Both the position numbers and the translations under genes were made by a program. Of a DNA stretch of 64,000 nt, positions 35,265 to 45,871 are shown in pieces (positions within the stretch are counted from its first letter, which is position 1; each line of letters opens with the position of its first letter). Under the pieces are notes generated by a model. It ran no database searches. It was not told the DNA's origin and saw only the letters and a program-made list of their open reading frames with translations. This stretch comes from Heterobasidion occidentale (taxonomy: Eukaryota; Basidiomycota; Agaricomycetes; Russulales; Bondarzewiaceae): contig JBCAQO010000001.1 in the NCBI GenBank assembly GCA_039111635.1, forward strand, positions 3,162,001 to 3,226,000, read 5' to 3'.

Positions 35265-38200
35265 ATGGCCGCGCCTAACATCGCTTCCTTTCCTCAACAA
35301 CAACATCAGCTCCTCCAAAACCAAAACAACATCCTCTTGGCCCAACGCAACATCTACACAAAGGAACGCTTCCAGAACCTCACTCAGGTCCGCTCTCTCT
35401 TTCCTCCTTCCTCCTCCTCCTCCCTCCTCCTCCTCCCTCATCCTCCCTCCTCCTTCAGCGTGCGATCGCTCTTAAAAACCAGGGTTTCACCCCGGAGACG
35501 AACAGCGAGCTCGACAAGATCCTCAAATTTCTCCATCAATTTCAGGCCTACAATGGTATCTTCCATCGTCACCCTTCATCACTTTCTTTCCCTGACCCCC
35601 CTCCTCACAGCTCCTTCGAGACCCCACCTCGACCACTCTACGGCAGACCATCCTCCCGTCGTCAACGGCCATGCCCCCTCCTCATCGATCCCCCAGACCA
35701 GCATGAATGGTGCCCCTCCCTCTCTCACCACTGGCCCGCTCCCGCAACAGCCCTATCCCAATCCCCCATCCACTCCCGTCTCTTTCACCCCAGACCAGAT
35801 CAACGCCCTCCGCGCACAGATCCACGCATTCAAGCTGCTCCAGCGTGGCTTTCCCGTCCCAGAAACCATCCAGCAGGTCATCCGCTCTCCCAACCAGGTC
35901 ATCCCAGACCTCGAGAAGCTGCTGTCCGCCCAGGACCCCATTGCCAAGATCGTCGACAGCGCCGTCAAGGTCCAAAAGGGCCCAGGAGACGTCCCGCCCC
36001 TTCCCATCCCCATCCCCGCCCCTCCAGAACGCCTCTTCCAGGCCAGGAAGATGTCCCGCCCAAGTTGGAGGACACCCAGCCCGAGGCCGTGCCCGTGGGT
36101 CCTATCGTCGACGAAGACCCCGACTCGAGCATATACCCCTACAACGCCTACCTCCATCCCTTCACCTACATCAAACGCGGCAACGAGTCCACCGCCGCCT
36201 ATGCGTCCCGTCTCCAACGCCTCCTCGTCCCTTCCATCATGCCCTTGGGCCTCGACCCCTACCAGCTCCTTTCCGAGCGCGACCGCTTCGTCGAAGCCCG
36301 CATACAGCAGCGGATCAACGAACTTATGGCCATGCCAGCGACCATGGGCGACGGCGACCTCGAACCTGTCGTGGACGACGATCAGGCCAAGGAGAACGAC
36401 CAGCCCTCCGCTGGCCCGTCTTCGCACAAGGCGATCAACCTCGACCTCGTTCACCCCCCCTCCACCGCCCACGGCAAGCTGCGCGCCATGATCGAGCTCC
36501 GCTCGCTCCGCGTCCTCGACAAGCAGCGCGCCATGCGCGCGTCCGTCGCGGAGCGCCTCACGCACGGCTCGCTGCTGCCGCTCAACCGCTCGGACTTCCG
36601 CCGCACGCGCAAGCCGACGCTGCGCGACTCGGTCACGACGGAGAAGCTCGAGCGGAAGCAGCGCTCGGATCGCGAGGCCCGCGCCAAGGAGAAGCACCGC
36701 GAGCAGCTCAACATCATCACCTCGCACGGGCGCGAGATCCTCGCCGCCAACCGCGCGGCGCAGGACCGCGCGACGCGCCTGGGCAAGAGCGTGCTGCAGT
36801 TCCATATCCACGCCGAGCGCGAGGAGCAGAAGCGTATCGAGCGCATCTCGAAGGAGCGGTTGAAGGCGCTCAAGGCGGACGACGAGGAGGCGTACATGAA
36901 GCTCATCGACACCGCCAAGGACACGCGCATCACCCACCTCCTCAAGCAGACCGACTCGTACCTCGACTCGCTCGCCCAGGCCGTCATGACGCAGCAGAAC
37001 GAGCACGCCGACACCGGCCCCGTCATTCCGTTCGAGTCCGAGGAGGGCCCGGCCACCGAGGAGACGTTCGGCGCGAAGAAGTCCTTGGACGACTCGCAGG
37101 ACGACAAGGGGAAGATCGACTATTACGCCGTCGCTCACAAGATCAAGGAGAAGGTCACTCGGCAGCCGAGCCTTCTCGTGGGCGGTACGCTCAAGGACTA
37201 CCAGCTCAAGGGCTTGCAGTGGATGGTCAGCCTGTACAACAACAAGCTCAACGGCATCCTTGCAGACGAGATGGTGAGCGTCCTCGTCCGACCGGCTCGA
37301 GCCCGTCCTGACCGCTTGTCGTTGTCTTTCAGGGTCTCGGAAAGACGATCCAGACAATCTCGCTCATCGCCTTCCTCATCGAAGCCAAGAAGCAGCGCGG
37401 TCCTTACCTGGTGATCGTCCCGTTGTCAACCCTCACCAACTGGTCGGGCGAGTTCGCCAAGTGGGCGCCGGCGGTCAGGACGATCTCGTACAAGGGCAAC
37501 CCGGCGCAGCGTCGGTTGCTCCAGGGCGACATCAGGATGGGCAACTTCCAGGTGTTGCTGACGACCTACGAGTACATCATCAAGGATCGACCCCACCTGA
37601 GCAAGCTCAAGTGGGTGCACATGATCATCGGTATGTTGTTTCCTTCGCGTGTCGTTCGGTTCGGTACCTGACGTGGCTCGTAGACGAGGGTCATCGTATG
37701 AAGAACACCCAGTCCAAGCTCTCGCAGACGCTGTCCACGTTCTATCACTCTCGCTACCGTCTCATCCTCACCGGCACCCCGCTCCAGAACAACCTCCCCG
37801 AACTCTGGGCGCTGCTGAACTTCGCCCTGCCCAAGATTTTCAACTCGGTCAAGTCGTTCGACGAGTGGTTCAACACGCCGTTCGCGAACTCCGGCACCGG
37901 CGACAAGATCGAGCTGAACGAAGAAGAGGCGCTGCTCATCATCCGTCGCTTGCATAAAGTGCTCCGTCCCTTCCTCCTGCGCCGTCTCAAGCAAGACGTC
38001 GAGTCGGAGCTGCCCGACAAGGTCGAAAAGGTCGTCAAGGTGCGGATGAGCGCGCTGCAGACGCAGCTGTACAAGCAGATGAAGAAGTACAAGATGATCG
38101 CGGACGGGAAGGACAGCAAGGGGTACGCACATTTGCGCTCCATTTCCCTCCCAATCTTACTGAGAGCATCCGTGCAGCAAGCAAAGCGGGGTCAAGGGTC

Positions 38201-40388
38201 TGAGCAACGAGCTGATGCAGCTGCGAAAGATATGCCAACACCCTTTCCTGTTCGAGAGTGTCGAGGACAAGATGAACCCCGCCGGCCTCATCGACGACAA
38301 GCTAATCCGCTCCTCGGGCAAGATCGAGCTGCTGTCTCGCGTCCTCCCGAAGTTCTTCCTACGTGGCCACAGAGTACGGTTTTCAGCTCGCGCTCTCCTC
38401 TCCTGTTATTCTGATCGCCCGTCGTTCTGCGCAGGTCCTCATTTTCTTCCAGATGACGCGGGTGATGGACATCATGGAGGACTTCCTCAAGATGATGGGC
38501 TACAAGTACCTTCGCCTCGACGGTGGTACCAAGACGGAGGAGCGTGCGGGCCACGTGCAGGCGTTCAATGCCAAGGACTCGGAGATCATGGTCTTCATCT
38601 TGTCGACGAGGGCCGGCGGTCTCGGGTTGAACTTGCAGACTGCCGACACCGTGGTCATCTTCGACTCCGACTGGTCAGTCTCTCGCGTTTGCGTGTGTTG
38701 GCGTCGACTGATCGCTTCGGTTTAGGAATCCCCATGCGGATCTGCAAGCGCAGGATCGTGCGCATCGTATCGGCCAGACCAAGGCCGTGCGCATCCTGCG
38801 CCTCATCACCGAGAAGAGCGTGGAGGAGGCCATGTACGCGCGCGCGCGCTACAAGCTCGACATCGACGACAAGGTCATCCAAGCCGGTCGATTCGACAAC
38901 AAGTCGACGCAAGAAGAGCAGGAGGAGTTCCTGGTTCGTCGTCGTAGCTCTGTCTGCTCGAGGACATGCATGACTCAGTTTATGCCTTTTAGCGTTCGAT
39001 CTTGGAAGCCGACCAGGAAGAAGAGAATGAGGAGGCGGGAGACATGAACGACGATGAGATCAACAGCATCATCGCGCGCACGGACGAGGAGGAGAAGTTC
39101 TTCTCCGATCTCGACATCCAGCGGGAGCGCGAGCTGGCGGTGGCGTGGAAGGCCGCGGGCAACCGGGGCAAGCCGCCTCAGCCGCTCATGCAGCTCGAGG
39201 AGCTGCCGGAGTGCTATCAGACGGACGAGCCGTTCGACGTCAAGGAGGACTTGGACGAGATGGAGGGCCGCGGGCATCGTCGGCGGGCCATCGTCAATTA
39301 CAACGACGGGCTCAGCGACGACCAGTGGGCGATGGTGAGTGCTCCCTCGTGACGCTGCGCGAGCAGTTAGCTGATGCGCCCTCCTTATCTACAGGCCTTG
39401 GAGGAAGGCGAGGACGTGTTTGAGCTCGCCGAACGGAATCGGGAGAAGAAGATCGGCGAGCGACGAACAAGCTGCTCCGAGACACCGAGTCCGGAGCGGG
39501 CACCCCGATGTCCGACGGTCGTGGCCGCGGACGGAAGGGCAAGGCAAAGGCGGTGGAGGAATTTGAACCCGTCAACGGCAAGCGGAAACGGGGGATCAAG
39601 TCCATGTCGGTGACGCCGTCCGTGCAGGACGACGACGACGAAGACCGGGACTCGGTGCGTTCCTTACTCTCTTGCTTTCTACTGGTCGGTCGTGCTGATG
39701 TGTCTGCGTCGTGCGACAGAAACGCCGGAAGACGCGGGTGCCCGAGTTGACCCCCACCGTCAAGGAGAAGATGAAGAAGGTGTTCAACGAGTGCTACAAG
39801 GCGCTCTTGTCGTGTACGGACGAGAACGGGCGGAAACGCTGCGAGCTGTTCAGAGAGCTGCCAGACAAGAGGGTAAGAGCCCCCCTTTCTCCTCGCGCCG
39901 CCGACACAAGCCCTGACACCCTCCTGTTGTTTTTTGCGACGCAGGACTATCCCGACTACTACCGCGTGATTCACTCGCCCATCGCGCTATCGCACATGCG
40001 CAAGCGCATCAGCGCGCACCAGTACAAGACCGTGACGCACTTCCGCGACGACGCGCGGCTGATGTTCAGCAACGCGCGGACGTACAACCAGGAGGGCTCA
40101 TGGGTGTACATCGATGCGATCGAGATGGAGCGCGTGTTCAACAACGTCTTCCAGCGCGCCGTCGTCGGCTCCGGCCTTCCCGGCGCGGACGCCGTCGCGG
40201 CGGCGCCCTCGCCGCCCGGGGTGGGGCCGGGGGCGGAGGAGGCGGCGGCAGGGGCGGTGGCGGGCGGGATGGACGAGGCGCTCACGCCGATGGACGAGGA
40301 CGAGCGGCCGGCGATACCCAAGCTGAAGAGCGGGCGGAAGCAGATCGTCAGCGACGATGAGTATCTGACGCCGAGCAACGACGACTAG
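35265..40388 (+). CDS. SNF2: SNF2/STH1-type SWI/SNF chromatin-remodelling ATPase
   Basis: Exons 35265-35387, 35459-35555, 35611-35990, 36047-37273, 37333-37630, 37684-38122, 38178-38373, 38435-38673, 38726-38933, 38993-39334, 39395-39654, 39720-39872, 39945-40388; about 1450-1468 residues. Order: QLQ domain ([20 protein letters not shown], ~131-165), HSA helix ([20 protein letters not shown]), charged region, SNF2 ATPase ([20 protein letters not shown], motif I GLGKT ~610-614, motif II DEGH ~709, [13 protein letters not shown]), helicase C ([33 protein letters not shown]), SnAC-like region, C-terminal bromodomain ([39 protein letters not shown]). Exon 11 changes frame near 39465: either one base is missing or bases 39416-39471 (56 bp, GT...AG) are an extra intron. 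Catalytic subunit of a nuclear SWI/SNF or RSC complex. Confidence 0.94.
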
Positions 40389-41086
40389 CGGGCGCATCCG
40401 GGCGTGTTCGATGCGCGTGGTTGAGGTTGTGGATTGCCAGAGCGGACTCGGCGCGGTTTAGTTTACGGCCTATCTACTATATTATTGTTCCTTGCGCGTT
40501 GCGTCGTCGGTGCGTCGGTGCGTGGGGCTCTCTTTCTTGGGGAGCTCGGTCTTTTGGTTCTGGTCATCCCTTTCTTGTTCTCTCGAGCGCCTGATAACAC
40601 CATGTCGCACTCTCCGTCTCTTTCTTTCTCTTTTTTTCGCAGCACTTTGTTCGAGTAGACCTCCGTCGTGTATTATTAAATGGTTGTAGAACGCTCGCGC
40701 TCGCGAGGCATGTGCGATTCTGGCCTGTTTGTGTACGGGCACCCGCGAGAATATCGGAAAAGGTAGGTACAACGAAGAGCGGAGGACCGAATAATGATGA
40801 TGCGAAGAACAAAAAGATGAGGAGAGGTGGTATGGCGTAGGAGTTACTTGAGCGGGACACCCTCAGTGAGCCCTCCTGCTAGCATAAACGGTCGGGGAAC
40901 GAACGAACGAAACAAGACAAGACGACTGTCTGTCGCTGGGACGAGTTAACCTGATATGATCGTACACATGTTTCCATTCTGGCCCGGCCGACGCCGCACG
41001 GCCGCTTCTTCCATGTTGTGTTATACTGATAGCTGAGTCCATCGAGCCGCGTATTCAGCTCCGCGTCGCACCCGTCCTAGAGCCTC
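40389..41086. other. convergent 3' flanks of SNF2 and RVS167
   Basis: No coding signal; the two genes end tail to tail. Contains a few A- or T-rich stretches only. Confidence 0.4.
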
Positions 41087-43184
41087 TCAAGCATCCTGCA
41101 CGTAATTCCCTGTCGCCCCCCGCACCAAAAAAAAAGCACGCGTCAACGCTCCATGATCGATGACCAAAGAAAAAAAAGCAAAAGACAAGAAGGCTGCGAC
41201 AGACACCGCCAACCAGAGAAAAACCCACGAGAGCGGCAGACTCACCCGGAAACACGCCCTGCCGCCCGCCCACGCGGCCCGTCCACCAGTCCTCGCTGCT
41301 CCCCGTGCGCTCGACGACCTCGATCCGGTCCCCGGCCTTGAAATCGAGGTCCCCGTCCGCCTGCGCGTCAAAGTCGTACAGCGCGACGACGTACTGCGGC
41401 GCGGGCGCCGCGGGCTTCGGCTTCGGCTTGAGCGGCGGCGGGGGCGGGGGCCCGCGCTTCGCCGCCGCGGCGTTGAAGGCGGCTGCGGCGGCTGCGACGC
41501 CGCCGGGGCTGGAGGTGGCTGGGGGGGTGTATGGAGGGGGCGGCGCGGGGGGCGGGGGCGGGCGGGGGAGGGGAAGACTTGGTGAAGGAGGACTTGTAGG
41601 AGGATGCGGAGGGCGGGGGCGGGGGCGGTTTTTTGCTGAAGCTTGGGGTGGCGGAGGCGGAGGAGGGGGGCAGGGTGCGGGAGGTGCTGGTGGAGGATGC
41701 GGAGGGGGAGCGGCCGAGGCTCGGGGCGCCGGGGGAGAGGCCGCGCTGGTTGGCGAGCATCTTGGCTGGAGGAAGATAAGCGGTGGAGTGAGTGGGAGTT
41801 GTGTTGTGACTGTGGGGGTGCGAGGGGAGGGGGAGGACACACATGTGGAAATGATTCGCTTCGTGATGTTGAGCTCCTCGATGACGTGCCATGCGTCTGA
41901 GCGCTTGTCGTCGTACTCTTGCGCGATCTGGGCGGGGGTGACCGACACATCGTACTTGCCCTCGGCGAACTCGTTCAGCTTCTCGAGGAGCATGTAGAAT
42001 ATGTTCAACCTGCGCGCTTGTCAGACCGACAGGACGCGACGGGGCACGAAACTCGGGCAGGGGGAGAGAAGACGCACTGCATGTAGAAGAAGGAGTGGAA
42101 GAGCGGGTCGATGAAGCGCGTGGCAAGGACCATGAAGCGGGGCATGTCTTGCTTCATGGCGGTGTTGATGTAGTCATACTCGTTCGAGGCGACTTCAAAG
42201 TCTTGTTCAAGCTGGACGATGCCGGAGCGTGCAGACGCGCTTCCACATCAGCGTCCGCCTGGCAGCAAGGACAAGCACACAAACCTTGAACAGGTTCTTC
42301 TCGTCGCTGAGCGACTTCTCCTTCTTGTCGCGCAGCTTGATCAACGAGTTGTTGAACCGGTCATAGTCGACAAGCTATGCACATCGCGGAACAGGGGCAT
42401 GAAGCAACACTCAACCCAAATGCCCGAGCGCCCCGAGCGGCAGCGAGGGTACCACGCACCTTGTGATCCCTCTTCGTGATCATCTTGCGGATGGTCTTCA
42501 TGACGCCCTGGAACTCCTTGAGGGGCCCGACGACCCTGCTATCGATGAGCTCGAGCTCGGGGAAGATGGTAGAGCGGAGCTCTTCGAGCGCGCCGTGGAA
42601 GCCATCAACGTTCTTGATGGTCTCCGTCGACTCTGGGTGTTTCGACTGGAGGTCGTACTCTGTGCCAATGGGATGATAGATGGTTGCGAAGTGTTGGGCG
42701 TAGCTGGTGCCGCTCGTGAAGAGGGCTGATGCGAGCGTAATGTGAAAGAGGCGCGCATGTGAGTCAGAGCGCGCCCGTCCGCGCGAACGAGATAGAGGGG
42801 GGGGACGCACAGTTGACGGCGTCGGTGAACGCCTTTGTATCCTTGAGGAACTTCTCTACGGCGGTCTCGAGGATGGCAAAGTTGCGCTGGTAGTCGTCGA
42901 ATTCGGGATCGGTGGACTCTGGGAGGACAGAGGGACAGCGGACGTATTTGAAAATCGGAGGTCGCGATCGACGGTGAAGTTAAGCAAGGTATTGCGCAAC
43001 GATGCGACGGTTTAGACAGTTGTAGAAGAAGGATACTGCCGCAGGGAGAATCACGCACTCTTAGACATGCCGACCTTGGTGGTCACCAGGTGCGGTGTCC
43101 TGGACGAGCATACTGATCAGGCAAAAGAAACAGTGAAAGCGGGGGAAATGCAAACCGCTTGATGGCCTTTGCGAAGCCCTTCAT
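41087..43184 (-). CDS. RVS167: amphiphysin-type BAR-SH3 protein Rvs167
   Basis: Exons (minus): 43184-43156, 43099-43059, 42918-42811, 42725-42460, 42374-42285, 42211-42078, 42009-41843, 41765-41246, 41109-41087; about 458 residues. N-BAR domain (~5-280): MKGFAKAIKRTPHLVTTKVG, STDPEFDDYQRNFAILE, VDYDRFNNSLIKLRDKK, FEVASNEYDYINTAMKQDMP, MLLEKLNEFAEGKYDV. A Ser/Pro/Ala-rich linker follows, then an SH3 domain (VVALYDFDAQADGDLDFKAG, DWWTGRVGGRQGVFPG, NYVQDA). The protein bends membrane at actin-linked endocytic sites. Linker and SH3 lie in different frames: the eight-exon phase sum leaves one base too many (or two too few) in the C-rich Pro linker near 41547-41552. The start at 43184 gives the typical MKGFxKAIxR amphipathic helix. 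Head-to-head with SBDS, 120 bp apart. Confidence 0.92.
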
Positions 43185-43304
43185 GATGTCGCGGTGGAGA
43201 GTAGAGGACGAGGGGAAAGGAAAGGAAAGTGAGGCAGTGTTCGCTGGACGGATATCATCAGCTCATCCTGATCTCGTAATCGGCACACTCTCTCCTCTAC
43301 CACG
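43185..43304. promoter_or_regulatory. shared divergent promoter of RVS167 and SBDS
   Basis: Only 120 bp separate the two opposite start codons. No TATA element recognised. Confidence 0.55.
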
Positions 43305-44511
43305 ATGCCCATCAACCAGCCTTCCAATCAAATAAAGTCCGTCTCATACCACCTCAACAGTCTTTGACCGACGTTCACCTCGGCGCACGTTCGCAGGCTC
43401 ACGAACGTCTCCGTCGTCCGCCTCAAAAAGGGCGGAAAGCGGTTCGAGGTGGGTGAGTACGTCGACTGTGCCCGCCCCCAGGCCCTCATCGCGACCCGCC
43501 CCCGCAGATCGCGTGCTACAAGAACAAGGTCCAAGAATGGCGCAACGGCGTGTCCGTCTCCCCCCTTCCCTCCCCCTCGCCGCTCCCATCTGATCTCCCA
43601 TAAATTCACGGGCCCGCGTGTCCACGCAGCGAGAGCGATCTGGATGACGTGCTCCAGATCAGCAACGTCTTCGTCAACGTCTCCAAAGGCGAGGTCGCAA
43701 AGGCGGGCGACCTCAAAAAAGCCTTCGGCACCGCCGACACCGCCGCGGTAGTCAAAGAGGTGCGCCTCCCCACACCCATCGCCCGCCGCCCGCCCCCTTG
43801 CCTACCCGTATCGCTCCACCCAGATCCTCTCCAAAGGCGACCTCCAGGTCGGCGAGAAGGAGCGCGACCACGACCTCTCCGCCCTCCGCCGCGAGATCGC
43901 CACCCTCGTCGCCGAGAAATGCGTCGACCCCGCGACACAGGCGCCCTACTCCGTCAGCATCATCGAAAAGGCGATGACCGAGGCCGGCTACAGCGTGCGC
44001 CCTGGCAAGAACGCAAAGTCCCAGGTAGCGTGATCCTCCCTCTCCCTCTCCTTCTCCCTCCCCTCGTCCTCTCCTCCGCTACCGCCGCCGACGCCGACGC
44101 CACCAGGTCTCCGAGTGCATCAAGCTCCTCCAGTCCGACTCCACCCTCCCCATCCAGCGCGCACGCATGCGCGTCAGCGTCACCCTCCCCGCCGCCGACG
44201 CCCCCAAGCTACGCGCCCAGATCCTCGCGTGCGCAGAGACCGTCGAGCGCGAAGACGCCCCCGCAGAGCAGCAAGAGTGGTCCGCCGTAAGCCCCTCCCG
44301 TCTTACTCTCCTCTCCCCTTCCTTCCCGGCTGGATAATGCTCCCGCCCCGCCATGCCCCCGCTCGATCACGCTCACCCATCCCCCGCACAGACGCTCCTC
44401 ATCGACCCCGCCAACTTCCGCGTGCTCACCGAGCTGCTCAACAAGGAGTGCAAGGGCCGCGGCCGCATCGAGACCATCGCCTTTGCCGCGACCGCCACGT
44501 CCGGTCACTGA
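43305..44511 (+). CDS. SDO1: SBDS/Sdo1 ribosome maturation factor
   Basis: Seven exons: 43305-43336, 43397-43448, 43508-43551, 43630-43759, 43824-44024, 44107-44286, 44392-44511; 252 residues, intact frame. N-terminal FYSH domain (LTNVSVVRLKKGGKRFE, IACYKNKVQEWRNGVESDLD, VLQISNVFVNVSKGEVAKAG). Helical middle (IATLVAEKCVDPATQ, YSVSIIEKAMTEAGYSV). C-terminal ferredoxin-like domain (RARMRVSVTLPAADAPKL, NFRVLTELLNKECKGRGRIE). With the GTPase Efl1 it releases eIF6/Tif6 from cytosolic pre-60S subunits. The exon 3 donor is placed at 43552 so that the junction reads NGVESDLDD, as in the family. Confidence 0.95.
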
Positions 44512-45871
44512 CGACACCCGGACCTCGGAATTCACATCGCATTCGACGCCGGCCCTGCCGATGCTTCGCGGCTTGCGATTTCGCCCGTCTTTCTTGGATT
44601 CTCGCCTTCGTTTCGGGTAGTGGTGGCGGCGGCGGCGGTATTGTTGCTGTTGTTGTTGCTGTTGTTGTCGTTTCTAGCGGTGGTGGTGGTGGTAAGCGTG
44701 CCGTAGCAGTTGCGGCCGCGTGCGTGTATCGTTAGAATCTGTACGTTGTACTCAACCCGGGGGGGAATTCCCACCACATAGATCGCTCGCACTCGACGTT
44801 CGATCATCGATCAGCGCGAACAAACTTGATGGGTCGCCATTCACACTTCACACCTTCGCCCACGGTGCGTATCTGTCTCAACGACGCGTCTATAGCACAA
44901 TCCACGCCGCACGACGACACACGTTCTATCTATCATACCGGTAACAAAAACGCCATTGCATCCAAACGTACATACAGACTAGAAGAAAGGGGAAATTTGA
45001 TGAGACCGGACGAGTCCGGACAGGTCAGAACAGAAACGAAACGAAAAGATATCGAGAGAAGAGAAAACGAGACGGTAAGAAGAAAACTCCAAAGTCCTAC
45101 ACGAACGAGCAGCGCGACGAAAGAAAAAAGCCGACGAACTAAATCCAATGCTAACAACGCGAAACGGGACGAAACGAGGCGAACCGTCCAGGGTCCAGTC
45201 CGGCGGCGCCGCGTCCAAGTCAATGCGCAGCGAGCCGACGCGGGACGAAACTGAGACCGAAAACGAGAAGCTGCAGCGGGAGGACAAAAGTACGGCCACA
45301 GTCTAAAAACGATGCGCCCCCCATAGTCGGACTAGAGGGACGCGGGGAGATAAATGCATGTATGGAGACGAGACGAGACGGGAATAGACAGGATGCGCGG
45401 AATGGGGATGTATGTGTTGTATGTATGTATGTGTATGAGGGGATAAGCAATGAAAATGGAGAAGTAATAAAAAAATCGGAGCAGATGCGTGTCCCCACCG
45501 ACACCCCAGGGGGCGAGCGAGCGAGAGGGGGAGGAATAGGAAAACGGTCCGAAGCTAGACAGTCCGTCACGAATAGGGTCTGGATCCGGGACTTGTCCAT
45601 TCTGGGCTCGGGACTTGCGCTCGAGGGTTCAAATTTCGGGATTTCTGATGATGATGATGATGATAGGACAGACTCGAGGATCGGGAGGGCGCAACGCAGG
45701 ACAGCACGCGCGTGAGTCGGATACTAGAGATAGAGATACGACGCGTCAGAAGCCGACGTCCACAAGACCCACGAAAAGCCCGCCGATGACGAGCCCTCAC
45801 GGAGGGAGAGGGAACGAAGCAGAAAGCACACTCACGGGCACGACCACAACCAACCAACAGCGCCCCGCCTA
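44512..45871. other. convergent 3' flanks with microsatellites
   Basis: No gene seen. Contains GGCGGC/TTGTTGCTG/GGTGGT triplet runs (44630-44695), a TATG-type run (45412-45440) and a GATGAT run (45647-45663). Confidence 0.4.
44630..44695. repeat. triplet microsatellite cluster
   Basis: Successive GGC, TTG/CTG and GGT triplet runs just after the SBDS stop. Confidence 0.7.

Noticed and set aside
35400..35456. TCC microsatellite as coding sequence of SNF2
   Set aside because: It lies in a 71-bp intron between phase-matched exons (polypyrimidine tract).
35753..37357. 534-codon minus-strand frame opposite SNF2 exon 4
   Set aside because: Antisense to the conserved QLQ/HSA/ATPase coding region.
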